From: Tenacibaculum agarivorans
Lineage (GTDB): Bacteria; Bacteroidota; Bacteroidia; Flavobacteriales; Flavobacteriaceae
NCBI RefSeq assembly: GCF_001936575.1
Contig: NZ_MSMP01000037.1
Location: 1-48,067, forward strand
Reading direction: 5' to 3'
DNA: 48,067 nucleotides
The position numbers and the translations under genes were made by a program. The notes below the pieces were generated by a model. That model saw only the letters and a list, made by a program, of their open reading frames with translations. It was not told the origin of the DNA and ran no database searches. Below are positions 7,454 to 16,347 of the stretch, piece after piece (the stretch's first letter is position 1; every line of letters begins with the position of its first letter).

Positions 7454-7458
7454 GGCTT
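7441..7458. terminator. Bidirectional hairpin terminator overlapping a stop codon
   Basis: AAGCCTT (7441-7447), loop TTTT, AAGGCTT (7452-7458), T-rich on the right. It includes the last codons and stop of the 7061 gene and lies at the end of the convergent 7450-7638 gene. Confidence 0.65.
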
Positions 7459-7638
7459 TTCTGAATCTTGTTTTAACCTTTCTAAAACCTTTTTTAGATG
7501 ATCGGCAGCATATAGATGATCGTCTGCTTCTAAACAGTTTATGGCTGCTTGAAATCCTTTCATAAAGGATATACTAACCATTGTATTGAAGCTCAAATAG
7601 TATAGTATTATTTCTCTAATTCTTTTTATCACAGCCAT
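7450..7638 (-). CDS. Small helical protein (62 aa)
   Basis: 62 residues starting at ATG 7638. Residues 1-35 are basic then hydrophobic (one possible amphipathic or membrane helix); residues 36-58 form an acidic-basic helix. It converges on the 7061 gene and overlaps its stop by 4 bp. Composition looks protein-like, but coding is uncertain because the reading frame shares the terminator hairpin. Confidence 0.45.
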   Translation of the reverse strand: MAVIKRIREIILYYLSFNTMVSISFMKGFQAAINCLEADDHLYAADHLKKVLERLKQDSEKP

Positions 7639-7719
7639 ATTTTTATAGCCATGAAATAAATACTTTTTAACCTAGAGTTATTGTGGAAAACCACAATGAA
7701 ATAGAATAACACTATGAAT

Positions 7720-7765
7720 TTGATTTAAGGGGGCAGTCTCGCCAAAGTTCCGCCCCCTCGATCAA
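7720..7765 (+). other. Hairpin H1 with conserved CTCGCCAA loop
   Basis: Outer arms TTGAT/ATCAA and inner arms AGGGGGC (7728-7734)/GCCCCCT (7752-7758). The 17-base loop holds CTCGCCAAAG, a motif also in the loops of hairpins at 26284 and 31811. A further small hairpin TTGTGG-aaaa-CCACAA lies at 7681-7696. The stretch 7639-7904 has no gene. Confidence 0.65.
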
Positions 7766-7904
7766 ATATTAATAATCCTATAAAAAATTATAGAACTACG
7801 GGGGCAAAAATAAGCATCTTTAACCGTCCAGCTTCTAGAGTATACTTGAATACCTCATATTAATTCCTCTTTCTGTACTACTATTTTATTCGGGGAATTC
7901 TTTG

Positions 7905-8212
7905 CAATGGGGATCTAACCCATCTCAAAGAATGTTCTTTTCGGTAAAGAACCAAAACGACAGCGGTCTCGTTCCACGTCCGCAGCTTCTCCTTTGGTCA
8001 CTTCTGCAGACACTACACGAGGGAACTTAATCAATATAGGTACGAAGATCAGCTCGCCGTATTTACCAATCAAATTTATCTGCATAAAAAATGGCATGAA
8101 CCCTCTTCGACTTCTCAGGGGAACCCATCCAATTTTTCACTTGAAAATTTGAGCGAAAATCCGGTCTAACACTGGCATGAGTACAAATATTGTTTAATTA
8201 AAATTTTTTAAA
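7905..8212 (+). repeat. Repeated leader copy A, upstream of the parB-like gene
   Basis: Holds all six hairpins: TGGG...CCCA (from 7908); GTTCTTT-tcggt-AAAGAAC; hairpin I with CTCGT (7968-7972) and ACGAG (8017-8021) enclosing GTCCGCAG/CTGCAGAC; CCCT...AGGG; TTTTC-actt-GAAAA within 8130-8151; and CCGGT...ACTGG just before the conserved tail GAGTACAAATATTGTTTAAT. Ends at the ATG of the 8213 gene. Confidence 0.85.
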
Positions 8213-9946
8213 ATGAAGAATTTAGAAATTCAAAAAATCGCATTGTCAACTATTAGTGTAGACGAAAATCAGCCAAGAAAGACCTTTAATCAAGAAAAAT
8301 TAGAGGAATTATCAAAAAGCATTAAAGAGCATGGTGTGATAGAGCCAATTACTTTAAGAGCTCAAGGAGATGGATTTATTATCGTGATGGGAGAACGTAG
8401 GTACAGAGCAAGTCTACTAGCTGGATTAGAAACCATACCTGCAATGGTTAAAGAGTTTGAGGACAAAAACATTTTAGAGCTTCAACTTATCGAAAACCTA
8501 CAAAGAGAAGATGTAGAACCTACCGAAGAAGCAGAAGGATTTGCCAAACTAGCTGAAAAATTTAGTGCACAGGAAATTGCAAATCGATGTGGTAAGACTG
8601 AAAACTTTGTAAAACAACGTTTAAAACTAGCAGGACTAATCGAAGGTTTTAAGGTGTTTGTAAGAGCTGGTGAAATGACATTAAAATTAGGTGTTGCTGT
8701 GGCGTTATTTGAGCCAGAAGAGCAAGAAATTATGTTAGAGAGTTTAGAGAATGGATTTAATGAGAATCTTATAAAAAGAATGATTGAGCAACATGCAAGT
8801 GATTTAGAGAAAGCTCCTTTTTCTCTAGAAGATGAAAGTTTAATAGCTACTGTAGGTGCTTGCAATGTGTGTCCTTTTAATGCCGCAAATCAAGGCAATT
8901 TATTTGGTAATGGTAAACAGGTGTGTACGAAATCAGTATGTTTTGAAGCTAAAAAACAAAAGGTATTGTCCAACTTAATTGACTATGTAAAAGAGGAAAA
9001 TATCTTACTGATACCGGATGTTAGAAGTTGGTATTTGGATCAACCAAAAAATCAAAACGTATTAAGCTTAATGAAGACTAAAGGCTTAAAGATCTACCTA
9101 CTTGATAGTATCGAATATCTTAAGAAGCCAGTAAAGCCTACTAAGAAAGCCATTAAAGAAGATTGGGAAGATTATGACTACTCCAAAGAGGAGTTACAAG
9201 AAGAGTACGATGCTCAGATTAAAGATTATAATGAGGAGAAGGAAGTATATGAACAAGCGCCTTCTAACGGATATGTAAGTGGTTTACTTCTTAACACGAA
9301 TACTTATAAATTCAATCCTATTCTAGTGAGATTAGAACAAGATGAGGAAGAACAAGAAGAAACATCTAGTGACTATGTTATACCTCGTTCAGAGAAGAAA
9401 ATGGCAGATCAAACCCCAGCGGAACAAATTGAAACGATTCAAGAAAAAGAAATCCGTAAAAAGCAATTGCAGCATGATAAACAGTTTGCAGAAGTAGTAA
9501 ATAAAATCCAAGACACAGACTATATCAATAAAAATGAAGCGATAAACGAAGATGAGATAGCAGCAATAGCAATATCTCTTTATTATAATAATATAGGTCA
9601 TCTAACAAGGATTGGTAGTTTTAAAGATTTGGAAATCATAATTGCCGGAGCTAAAGCAGATAGTACGGTAGAAAAATTCAATGCTATCAAACAGTATTTT
9701 GATCTAAATATGCTTTATAAGCTACTACGTCAATTGTTAGTGCAGCAAGTAGACACTCAATGTAGGAACCATACTAATACTCTTACTAATGCTGCTTTTT
9801 ATGATGTGATGCAAAAAACCTACACGAAAGAATTAGACGAAATTCAGAAAGTGTATACCAATGCAGAGCAAGCAAGAGAAAAACGAATTGAGGAGCGTAT
9901 TACAGAGTTACAAAAACAAGTAGCTGATACATTAGTCAATGCATAA
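8213..9946 (+). CDS. ParB/RepB-family DNA-binding protein, long plasmid form
   Basis: 577 residues. Residues about 5-105 are a ParB N-terminal domain with the nucleotide-binding boxes GERRYRAS and ENLQRED; residues 110-190 hold the helix-turn-helix region (AQEIANRCGKTENFVKQRL). A Cys-rich patch follows around residues 218-245 (CNVCPFNA ... CTKSVCF), a probable zinc site. The rest is charged and helical with a Glu-rich linker. In family terms this could load on a centromere as a CTP-dependent clamp, or belong to the ParB-like proteins carried in plasmid leading regions. It is 18 kb from parA, which has its own small partner gene, so a role outside partition is plausible. Preceded by leader copy A. 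Confidence 0.85.
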   Translation: MKNLEIQKIALSTISVDENQPRKTFNQEKLEELSKSIKEHGVIEPITLRAQGDGFIIVMGERRYRASLLAGLETIPAMVKEFEDKNILELQLIENLQREDVEPTEEAEGFAKLAEKFSAQEIANRCGKTENFVKQRLKLAGLIEGFKVFVRAGEMTLKLGVAVALFEPEEQEIMLESLENGFNENLIKRMIEQHASDLEKAPFSLEDESLIATVGACNVCPFNAANQGNLFGNGKQVCTKSVCFEAKKQKVLSNLIDYVKEENILLIPDVRSWYLDQPKNQNVLSLMKTKGLKIYLLDSIEYLKKPVKPTKKAIKEDWEDYDYSKEELQEEYDAQIKDYNEEKEVYEQAPSNGYVSGLLLNTNTYKFNPILVRLEQDEEEQEETSSDYVIPRSEKKMADQTPAEQIETIQEKEIRKKQLQHDKQFAEVVNKIQDTDYINKNEAINEDEIAAIAISLYYNNIGHLTRIGSFKDLEIIIAGAKADSTVEKFNAIKQYFDLNMLYKLLRQLLVQQVDTQCRNHTNTLTNAAFYDVMQKTYTKELDEIQKVYTNAEQAREKRIEERITELQKQVADTLVNA

Positions 9947-9952
9947 ACACTT

Positions 9953-9985
9953 AAGGAGTCTATTACAATAGGCTCCTTTTTAATT
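9953..9985 (+). terminator. Rho-independent terminator after the parB-like gene
   Basis: AAGGAGTCTATT (9953-9964) pairs with AATAGGCTCCTT (9967-9978), one G-T pair, followed by a T-rich tract. The next gene starts at 9995. Confidence 0.8.
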
Positions 9986-9994
9986 TTTTACACC

Positions 9995-10258
9995 ATGAAA
10001 CCATTTTTCTATAAAGATTTAATGATAACTCCTAAACGAAAATTTACCTCACTGGAAAGAAAGATAGGAATTGGACTGCCCTTTAGTTCTATAGGGGTTA
10101 GCAATTATGATTCCCGAAAAGATGATATTTTTTGGAGCTATAAAGAGTTTTACAGTTTGGCCCAAGAAGCTGGAGCTGGAGAAATTGATGTTTTTGAATA
10201 TAAGGGAATGGAAATTGTTCCCTGTCAAAATGAACTTTTTCATTTAAAGTATAAATAA
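9995..10258 (+). CDS. Unknown small protein (87 aa)
   Basis: 87 residues, basic at the N-terminus and rich in Phe, Tyr and Gly, no signal or membrane span. Not recognised. It follows the parB-like gene after a terminator hairpin, so it is either expressed by read-through or has its own promoter within the 48-bp gap. It is followed by its own terminator. Confidence 0.6.
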   Translation: MKPFFYKDLMITPKRKFTSLERKIGIGLPFSSIGVSNYDSRKDDIFWSYKEFYSLAQEAGAGEIDVFEYKGMEIVPCQNELFHLKYK

Positions 10259-10273
10259 TTTAAAGTAAGATAT

Positions 10274-10311
10274 GATGTGTTTTCTTTCAGGGAAAGCACA
10301 TCTATTTTTTT
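10274..10311 (+). terminator. Rho-independent terminator
   Basis: GATGTG (10274-10279) pairs with CACATC (10297-10302), with extra pairing in TTTTC/GGAAA, then TATTTTTTT. Confidence 0.75.
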
Positions 10312-10336
10312 GTGCTTAGTTCCATGAGCATTGCTA

Positions 10337-10368
10337 TTTGCAACTTGTTCCCCTTGTTCTCCCTTTGG
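10337..10368. repeat. 32-bp repeat, inverted copy at 29808-29839
   Basis: Reads TTTGCAACTTGTTCC then CTTGTTCTCCC and TTTGG. The reverse complement of 29808-29839 matches with two small length differences. The two copies face each other across 19 kb and could support inversion by homologous recombination. Confidence 0.55.
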
Positions 10369-10414
10369 TACTTTGGAAAGTACAACATGATTTCCTTTAA
10401 TTGAAAGTTACTAT

Positions 10415-10654
10415 AAAAAACGGTCTCGTTCACGTCCGCAGCTTCTCCTTTGGTCACTTCTGCAGACACTACACGAGTGGGTTAATCAATATAAAGTACG
10501 AAGGTCAGTACGCTGTATTTACCAGTCAAATTTCTCTGTCTAAAAAATCGGAACCCCCTGAAGGTTTCCCCCAATTTTTCACTTGAAAATTTGAGCGAAA
10601 ATCCAGTCTACCACTGGCATGAGTACAAATATTGTTTAATCTAAAATTTTTATT
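10415..10654 (+). repeat. Repeated leader copy B, upstream of the DUF932 gene
   Basis: Hairpin I spans CTCGT (10425-10429) to ACGAG (10473-10477). The second module is the alternative form GGAACC...GGTTTCC rather than CCCT...AGGG. TTTTC-actt-GAAAA lies within 10572-10593, then CCAGT-ctacc-ACTGG and the conserved tail. The two 5'-most hairpins seen in other copies are missing. Confidence 0.85.
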
Positions 10655-11491
10655 ATGTATTTAGAAAAATTAAAAAAAGATGAAGTATTTGTTACTTGTG
10701 AAGTGTTAAATTTCAAAGGGTTAACGGAGTTCCAAACCAGGAGAGGTTATGACAACGTAATTGTTTCAAATAGGAAGATTGTAAATGTAGTATCTAATTC
10801 TTACGGGCATATTACTAATGAGATGTTATTTAAAAAAGCAGAGGAAATGCTAATTGATGCTCAGATTAAATATCAAAAGCAAACCATTAATAGAGCTGAT
10901 CGTTCCTTTATCACTGATTTTATTATTGATGATACATCACAATTTACAGTGAAGAATGATAAAGATGTTATTCTACCTATGCTACGTTTTAAAAACTCTT
11001 ATGATGGTAGCGAAAAAACTTCAGGTCATTTCGGTTTCTACAGAAAAGTGTGCTCTAATGGATTACATATTTCCGACGCAAAAATTGAGTTCTCTATACG
11101 ACGTACAAAGAATAACACGATGCTTTTAATGCCGAAAATGAAGGAATTATTTCAGAAGTTTTTGGATAACGAATTTTACAAAATCACGCATAAATTCGAT
11201 AAGATGAAATCTATTAAACTTATAGATACTAAAGAATTTGTGAGACAAGTTTTGGAGGAAACAAAGCTATTTAAGTACGAATGTAGCGACAAGAATTCAG
11301 ATCCTTCCAAAAAGTCAAGAAGAGTTCTGGAGATCTTGGATAACGAATCAATTCTACTGAACGAAAAACCTAATTTATGGTTAGGTTACAATGCGTTTAA
11401 TGCAGTACTTCACAACGATTTGAAAAAGAGCTTTACCAAACAAAAACAATTAGATAAAGAGCTTTTTGAGGAAATATATGCAATGGCATAA
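10655..11491 (+). CDS. DUF932-family phage/plasmid protein
   Basis: 278 residues, soluble. The central part shows the DUF932 signature: a beta-rich region with P-M-L-R-F-K-N-S-Y-D-G-S followed by H-F-G-F-Y-R and C-S-N-G-L-H (residues about 108-148). Members are widespread on phages, plasmids and integrative elements and are commonly found beside anti-restriction and recombination genes; the biochemical role is not established. It starts directly behind leader copy B and ends at a strong terminator, forming a self-contained leader-gene-terminator unit. Confidence 0.8.
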   Translation: MYLEKLKKDEVFVTCEVLNFKGLTEFQTRRGYDNVIVSNRKIVNVVSNSYGHITNEMLFKKAEEMLIDAQIKYQKQTINRADRSFITDFIIDDTSQFTVKNDKDVILPMLRFKNSYDGSEKTSGHFGFYRKVCSNGLHISDAKIEFSIRRTKNNTMLLMPKMKELFQKFLDNEFYKITHKFDKMKSIKLIDTKEFVRQVLEETKLFKYECSDKNSDPSKKSRRVLEILDNESILLNEKPNLWLGYNAFNAVLHNDLKKSFTKQKQLDKELFEEIYAMA

Positions 11492-11499
11492 TCTATTTT

Positions 11500-11528
11500 A
11501 ACCGGTACAACATGTATCGGTTTTTTTA
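11500..11528 (+). terminator. Rho-independent terminator after the DUF932 gene
   Basis: AACCGGTAC (11500-11508) and GTATCGGTT (11514-11522) pair with one G-T, followed by T residues. Confidence 0.8.
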
Positions 11529-11566
11529 GTCCTCCCACCCACCCCATTCAAACGCCATGTGGCTTA
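11529..11566 (+). repeat. Exact 38-bp repeat CCTCCCACCCACCCC...
   Basis: The same 38 bases recur at 22648-22685, and a diverged version (CACCCACCCTCC...CAAACGCCGCGAGGC) lies at about 29739-29770. At 22648 it fuses directly to leader copy E, and at 29739 it precedes a TTCTTT/AAAGAA hairpin, so it is probably a mobile or recombining edge of the leader family. Confidence 0.7.
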
Positions 11567-11596
11567 ATAGTAGTGGATATTATGAACTGGAAAATA

Positions 11597-11624
11597 AAAA
11601 ACCACCCAATTCAAGGTGGTTTTT
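11597..11624. terminator. Bidirectional terminator
   Basis: AAAAACCACC (11597-11606) and GGTGGTTTTT (11615-11624) with an 8-base loop. The stretch 11567-11818 holds no gene: besides this hairpin there are the perfect palindrome CGTGTATATATACACG (11639-11654) and a weaker hairpin GCACAT/ATGTGC (11768-11784) near the end of the minus-strand cluster. Confidence 0.75.
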
Positions 11625-11818
11625 TACTACTTTACGTGCGTGTATATATACACGAGCTGACTCACTCGGATTTAAATATACAATTGTTAAGTTGTTTTAT
11701 TTCAGGGTTTTTCCTGTTTCTGGTTTTATTTATCGCATTATATCTTCAAAAAACATAAAAAAGCACAGCACATATTAAATGTGCCATGCTCGTTTTCTCA
11801 GGGGTGAGGGTAAGAAAA

Positions 11819-12301
11819 CTAAAATTGTATCTTTTCATCCTTTAGCCTGTAAAAAAGACCCTTACTTAAGAATACACTTTCGTTATATTTTATAATATCA
11901 TAATTGGAATCATTGTCACCTACCATTTCATATAATGAAGGTGTCTGAATAACTTCAAAGGATGGTTCTATTTCTCTCAAATGAATATTTTCTGAGACTT
12001 CTATACTATAATATAAATAGTAGGTGTATATCTGATTATTATGGAGTAAAGGAAACGGGACAAATTGGTGTTTTGGTAGTTTAAATTCTTTAAGTATGTT
12101 TTTTAATAGCTTACTAACTAGAATAATTGATATTGATTTTGATACTACATAAAATAAGTCCTTTAACTCATTAGAATTTTGTATGAATACTAAATCACAG
12201 TAGATTTCTTTTCCTATTTCGTTATAAAATATAGATATAGGTTGTTCCAAAAAAACAACAGATAAATCCTTATCTGAAGAATTTAGATTTAAATAGTTCA
12301 T
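11819..12301 (-). CDS. Unknown protein (160 aa), candidate immunity protein
   Basis: 160 residues, no signal peptide, acidic overall, alpha/beta. The size, acidity and C-terminal region (KYNESVFLSKGLFYRL) recall cytoplasmic immunity proteins of Bacteroidota polymorphic toxins, such as DUF1629-type proteins, but this is a weak resemblance. It is the last gene of the minus-strand cluster that starts with the Sel1 protein at 17775 and carries the large secreted HExxH protein. Confidence 0.55.
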   Translation of the reverse strand: MNYLNLNSSDKDLSVVFLEQPISIFYNEIGKEIYCDLVFIQNSNELKDLFYVVSKSISIILVSKLLKNILKEFKLPKHQFVPFPLLHNNQIYTYYLYYSIEVSENIHLREIEPSFEVIQTPSLYEMVGDNDSNYDIIKYNESVFLSKGLFYRLKDEKIQF

Positions 12302-12428
12302 AACAATTTTTTATAATAGAAAGCCCCTACTTTAGACCTATATTGAGGGACTTTCATTTGTCAACTAATTTGAATTATGAGATAATTAATTGATATGTGA
12401 ATTAGTTTTTATTGATTAGTAACTTCCT

Positions 12429-12896
12429 TTATTCTTCAGCAGTATAGCTCAATTTAGCTTCTCTAAGAGTTATTTGGTTTCCTTGTATTTCTGACTTATC
12501 AATAACAAATATGTTTTTGCTTTTAAATAGCATTTCAAATACGATATCAAAACCCACCTTATCTATATATGAATTGTCAATAATAAAGTTATTGTCTAAA
12601 AACGTTTTATTAATTGTAAATACTTTACTTCTGTTAATGTTTTTGAATTGATCATCATAAGAAAAAAAAGTAGAACAGCTCAAAATAAAAGAACCAGTTT
12701 TCGAATTCTCATGGCTATAGGAATAAATATAATTTATTAGATCTTTATTTTTTCTACTTGAATCATCAATTTTTGTAGTTTCTTTTGATTTCTCAAAAAG
12801 AACAAATAATGTCTCATTATCTAAATTTTCAGTATTCCCTTTTGCCTTACAATTAGTTAAACATATTAAAGAGAATGCTATTAGAATTATTTTCAT
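12429..12896 (-). CDS. Lipoprotein, paralogue of 13398-13871
   Basis: 155 residues. Signal peptide with lipobox (L-T-N-Cys16) predicts a lipoprotein. The mature part shares an NLDNETLFVLFEKS motif near the start, and long matching stretches over the last 55 residues (NFIIDNSYIDKVGFD, VFEMLFKSK, then VIDKSEI), with the protein at 13398-13871, so the two arose by tandem duplication. That paralogue has a type I signal instead, so the copies may act in different compartments. Position behind the large secreted HExxH protein suggests immunity or accessory function. Family not recognised. Confidence 0.65.
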   Translation of the reverse strand: MKIILIAFSLICLTNCKAKGNTENLDNETLFVLFEKSKETTKIDDSSRKNKDLINYIYSYSHENSKTGSFILSCSTFFSYDDQFKNINRSKVFTINKTFLDNNFIIDNSYIDKVGFDIVFEMLFKSKNIFVIDKSEIQGNQITLREAKLSYTAEE

Positions 12897-12943
12897 GTTA
12901 GTTACACTTACTAAGTTTGCCTATATGTATTACTTAAATACTT

Positions 12944-13372
12944 TTATTTTTCGGTATAACTACTGCTCCAAATTACAGGATACTTAATAATTTTATTATT
13001 ATTCTTTTCCAGAATGAATATTTGTTCATAGGCACTACTTGAAAACAAGTCCTCCTTTCTATTATTATCCCATTTTTTATTCATTTCCTCGATAGTAGAG
13101 AACTTAATTTTTTTTAAATAATCTAAATTACAAGTATCTATTTTTACTTTATTATTTAAAGTAAATTGTTCATCACAAATTTTAAATAGAGTACGTTTTT
13201 TACTCATTTCTTTTCTATATTTTAAAATTTGCATCTTTGAGCCACTCCCATCTTCTATCAAGCATTTTTCTTTTATATAGGATTCAAAATTTAAGAATAT
13301 GGTTTCCTTTTTAATTTGTGCATTCAAACTAAAAAGAAATAGATAGAGTGATGTGTGAATTAGTTTTCTCAT
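12944..13372 (-). CDS. Small secreted protein of the 11.8-17.8 kb cluster
   Basis: 142 residues. A signal peptide of about 19 residues (MRKLIHTS, Leu/Phe core, N-A-Q) predicts export. The mature part is basic and Lys-rich with three or four Cys residues (near 36, 65, 81) that could form disulfides in the periplasm. It sits between the two paralogous genes, 25 bp after one and 47 bp before the other. Not recognised; likely an accessory or immunity-like partner of the cluster. Confidence 0.6.
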   Translation of the reverse strand: MRKLIHTSLYLFLFSLNAQIKKETIFLNFESYIKEKCLIEDGSGSKMQILKYRKEMSKKRTLFKICDEQFTLNNKVKIDTCNLDYLKKIKFSTIEEMNKKWDNNRKEDLFSSSAYEQIFILEKNNNKIIKYPVIWSSSYTEK

Positions 13373-13397
13373 TGATCATAAACTCTTTTATCAATAA

Positions 13398-13871
13398 TTA
13401 TTCTTCTGGTGGATAATCTAATTTAGCTTCACGAAGTGTGATTTTATCCCCTTTAATTTCTGACTTATCAATAACAAATATGGTTTTACTTTTAAATAAC
13501 ATTTCAAATACGGTATCAAAACCTACTTTATCGATATATGAATTGTCAATAATAAAGTTATTCTCCAAAAAGCTTTTATGGATTGAGAATCTTTTAGCAG
13601 GATTAGTGTTATTTATCTGATCATCTAAAGAAAAATAAGCGGAACAATCAAAAGTAAAAAATTTAATTTCTGAATTATAGTCAGTGTAGAAATACAGATA
13701 ATTTTTTATTTCTTTATGTTTTTTATTCTTTGATAAAACATAAGATTTATTTGTACTCTCTGATTTTTCAAAAAGTACAAATAACGTCTCGTTATCTAGA
13801 TTATCAGTTGCTTGTGCTGTTATATAATTAGTTATTATTGAGAAAAATAGCGTTATTATTATTGTTTTCAT
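13398..13871 (-). CDS. Secreted protein, paralogue of 12429-12896
   Basis: 157 residues with a type I signal peptide ending near T-A-Q (residue 20). Shares with the 12429 lipoprotein the NLDNETLFVLFEKS motif and an almost identical C-terminal half. It starts 1 bp after the stop of the 822-residue secreted protein, so the two are translated from one message and probably function together. A secreted protein with an adjacent duplicated lipoprotein version is a familiar pattern for periplasmic immunity proteins, but no family is recognised. Confidence 0.65.
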   Translation of the reverse strand: MKTIIITLFFSIITNYITAQATDNLDNETLFVLFEKSESTNKSYVLSKNKKHKEIKNYLYFYTDYNSEIKFFTFDCSAYFSLDDQINNTNPAKRFSIHKSFLENNFIIDNSYIDKVGFDTVFEMLFKSKTIFVIDKSEIKGDKITLREAKLDYPPEE

Positions 13872-13872
13872 A

Positions 13873-16341
13873 TTAGTTACATTCTTTACTAAGTTTACTA
13901 CTAAGTCTTCTATATCCTTGATGTATTAGATTATTGCGAGTATTATTTTTTATTTCTTCTATGAAACTTTCTGTTCTATCTACACCAGCTAGAGAAATAT
14001 TATAGAAAAAATCATTCCAGCTAAAAGGTATTGGACCGTTAATTCCTGGAATATATAAAGGTTCTGACACTGCATCCCTATGGCGTTCAATAATCAAATC
14101 ATCTCTGATATCGTTCAAAATCTGTACCATATTAGGTATCATAAAATCAAACATAAACTCATGCTGCTCTTGTGTTCCACAGGTACCATCGTGATATTCG
14201 TTAATTAACGTTTCAAATTCTTTATTATTTAAATTATTAAGTGTTAGACCCAATTTACAATCCAGCATTTTAATAGAAATGTACCCATGAATACTTTCAT
14301 GTATTATAGTTTTGGCTATATCTAAAACAGAACCTGTTTGACTTGTTCCTGTATTTAAAATCTTCTTATTTATTAAAATAGTTACATTTGTTTTTAATAA
14401 ATTTCCATTCGAGTCTTTTTTTCTATCTCTTATTTGAGCCAAACCATTCGGTTCTTTTCCTGGAGTTATAGAACGGATACCTTCAACAATTTTAAACTTT
14501 ACATTAAATCTTTTACTGTCCTGAAATAAATTCACGAATAACTTCTTATAATTTGGAGACTTTAATATTTTGTTATAAATACATAAAAACTTTTGAGCTA
14601 CATAACGATCGTCTGCTGTTTGCGGAGAATTAATCTTGTCTAAAATATCACTTAAATCAATATCGGTAGGTGATTTTAAACTAGCCTCATAGTTTTCAGC
14701 AACGTATTTAATAGAGCCGTTTGCTATAGATTGTTTGATAAATTCAGCAGGAACGATATTACCTGAAAACAAATCAACAATTCTCAAAGCATCAGATTCA
14801 TTGTCATATAATAATCTCTTTTGTTCAGTATCTTCAATTTTTAAATCTTCAATTAATTTTTGAATACGTCCACCTCTTACAACTTCTGCTCGTAATGGGT
14901 TTACTGTATTAGGCCCATCATTAAAAGCTAGCATGGTCGAGAACCTAGAAACAATATGAGGATTGGCTTTTAACCATCTTTTTTGATAAGCATTGGTGAT
15001 ATCAAGCTTTCTAACGATAGAAAATAGATTTCCTCCTGATACAATTTCAACTCTAATCCCTGTTCTTGTTGATTGCCCTCCATCTAAATCTGCTGCAGCT
15101 AATTTATATAAGTTTTCTAATTCTTTGGCTTTATTAGGATCATCATTTAAAAAGTTAAATTGATCTATATTGGTGATACTAAACTTATCTACTAAAAAGT
15201 CCACACTAAAATTGGAACCTAACGGTGTGTTTGCTAGTATATTATCAAATAAGCGATCTAGTAATGCTTTGTGATCTGCTTTCGCTCTATTTATATTCCA
15301 GTACCCTCCATTATATTTTTCATATAAAATAATTTCCCAGTGATTTGGATGGAAAGGATCTAATCGCTCATCTATGGCTTTGCTAATCTGATCAATAATA
15401 AAATCAGTGTTACCCATTTGTACCTTGTCTCCAAATTTAAGAAACAGCGCATTTAATCCTGGAGGAATTATTCTAGGTCCACCTATTAGTCTTATATATT
15501 CATCATAATGCAATAAAAATTGTATGTAACTTGCCTTATTGTAGATATCGAGACCTCTATGATAATCATATTTCTTTTGAAATGCTGCATTCTTTATTTG
15601 AGGAGTAATGGCATTATTTTCTACAAGTTTAGTCAATACTTTACCTAACTCTCCATGCTTCCACGAAAACTCAACAATTTTTGAAATAGCTTTACTGATT
15701 TCGTTTCTAACCGCACTAATATTTCGTAAACTACCAATGGTTTGATTCCCATACTTTAGCTCTCGGTATAATGAATTATCAATATTTCCTGCTTTTAGCT
15801 CAGCTTCTCTCTGTTTTAAAAGTTTTAATCCTTTTTTCATCTTAGAATTTTCATTTCCTAACGCTCTCCATTTATTTTGTGCCTCGCTGGTATATATGGA
15901 TCTACTTTTATCTATAAACTGATTTTCAGTATGTCTAAAGTATGCTGTTCTTGCTTCAGGGTAATTTGGAAAATCTTTACGTAGTTTTCCCTCTATTCTA
16001 TCATTAAGAATAGAAGTTTGTCTGTTATACCATTCAATAGCTCCTTGTCGAGCTGCTAAAATAGCTGCTCTGTCATTGGCTAAAGCAGTTTCAAAAGCAC
16101 TACCAAAATTACTGCTAAAATTAAAAGTAAAATCTTTGGGTTCTCCAGGGCAATCACACGGAGGAAGTTCTATACTAATAATACCATCTGGAAAATCAAA
16201 TTCTTCAGGTATACTAGGTTCAACGGGTATACTCGGCCCTGAAGGATCCAGTGGGTCTACAGGTTGTTCTGATGGTATTTGTGCAAATACACATTGTGCT
16301 ATTAAAACACAAAATATGATACATAAGTTTTTAATTTTCAT
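13873..16341 (-). CDS. Large secreted protein with HExxH metallopeptidase-like C-terminal domain
   Basis: 822 residues. Residues 1-20 are a Sec signal peptide. Residues 20-65 are Pro/Ser/Glu-rich and end in a CDCPG patch; 80-560 are helical and charged. Around residue 690 lies I-I-H-E-S-I-H-G-Y, a zinc-binding HExxH motif, followed by an N-E-Y-H-D and then E-Q-H-E-F-M, which could supply the third ligand. This pattern occurs in metallopeptidase domains at the C-termini of Bacteroidota effector proteins. Followed immediately by small secreted and lipoprotein genes and preceded by a T9SS-sorted protein. A secreted toxin or an envelope peptidase are both possible. Confidence 0.7.
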   Translation of the reverse strand: MKIKNLCIIFCVLIAQCVFAQIPSEQPVDPLDPSGPSIPVEPSIPEEFDFPDGIISIELPPCDCPGEPKDFTFNFSSNFGSAFETALANDRAAILAARQGAIEWYNRQTSILNDRIEGKLRKDFPNYPEARTAYFRHTENQFIDKSRSIYTSEAQNKWRALGNENSKMKKGLKLLKQREAELKAGNIDNSLYRELKYGNQTIGSLRNISAVRNEISKAISKIVEFSWKHGELGKVLTKLVENNAITPQIKNAAFQKKYDYHRGLDIYNKASYIQFLLHYDEYIRLIGGPRIIPPGLNALFLKFGDKVQMGNTDFIIDQISKAIDERLDPFHPNHWEIILYEKYNGGYWNINRAKADHKALLDRLFDNILANTPLGSNFSVDFLVDKFSITNIDQFNFLNDDPNKAKELENLYKLAAADLDGGQSTRTGIRVEIVSGGNLFSIVRKLDITNAYQKRWLKANPHIVSRFSTMLAFNDGPNTVNPLRAEVVRGGRIQKLIEDLKIEDTEQKRLLYDNESDALRIVDLFSGNIVPAEFIKQSIANGSIKYVAENYEASLKSPTDIDLSDILDKINSPQTADDRYVAQKFLCIYNKILKSPNYKKLFVNLFQDSKRFNVKFKIVEGIRSITPGKEPNGLAQIRDRKKDSNGNLLKTNVTILINKKILNTGTSQTGSVLDIAKTIIHESIHGYISIKMLDCKLGLTLNNLNNKEFETLINEYHDGTCGTQEQHEFMFDFMIPNMVQILNDIRDDLIIERHRDAVSEPLYIPGINGPIPFSWNDFFYNISLAGVDRTESFIEEIKNNTRNNLIHQGYRRLSSKLSKECN

Positions 16342-16347
16342 GCTTTT

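Noticed and set aside
7915..8097. Minus-strand 60-codon frame
   Set aside because: Lies wholly inside leader copy A and is antisense to conserved hairpins.
10401..10586. Plus-strand 61-codon frame; similar frames at 20595-20843 and 21521-21781
   Set aside because: They translate the repeated leader; similarity between them reflects the DNA repeat, they use different frames and stops, and no start is conserved.
11557..11778. Two overlapping plus-strand frames of 61 and 73 codons
   Set aside because: Both run through the AAAAACCACC/GGTGGTTTTT terminator and start in the repeat; no support as genes.
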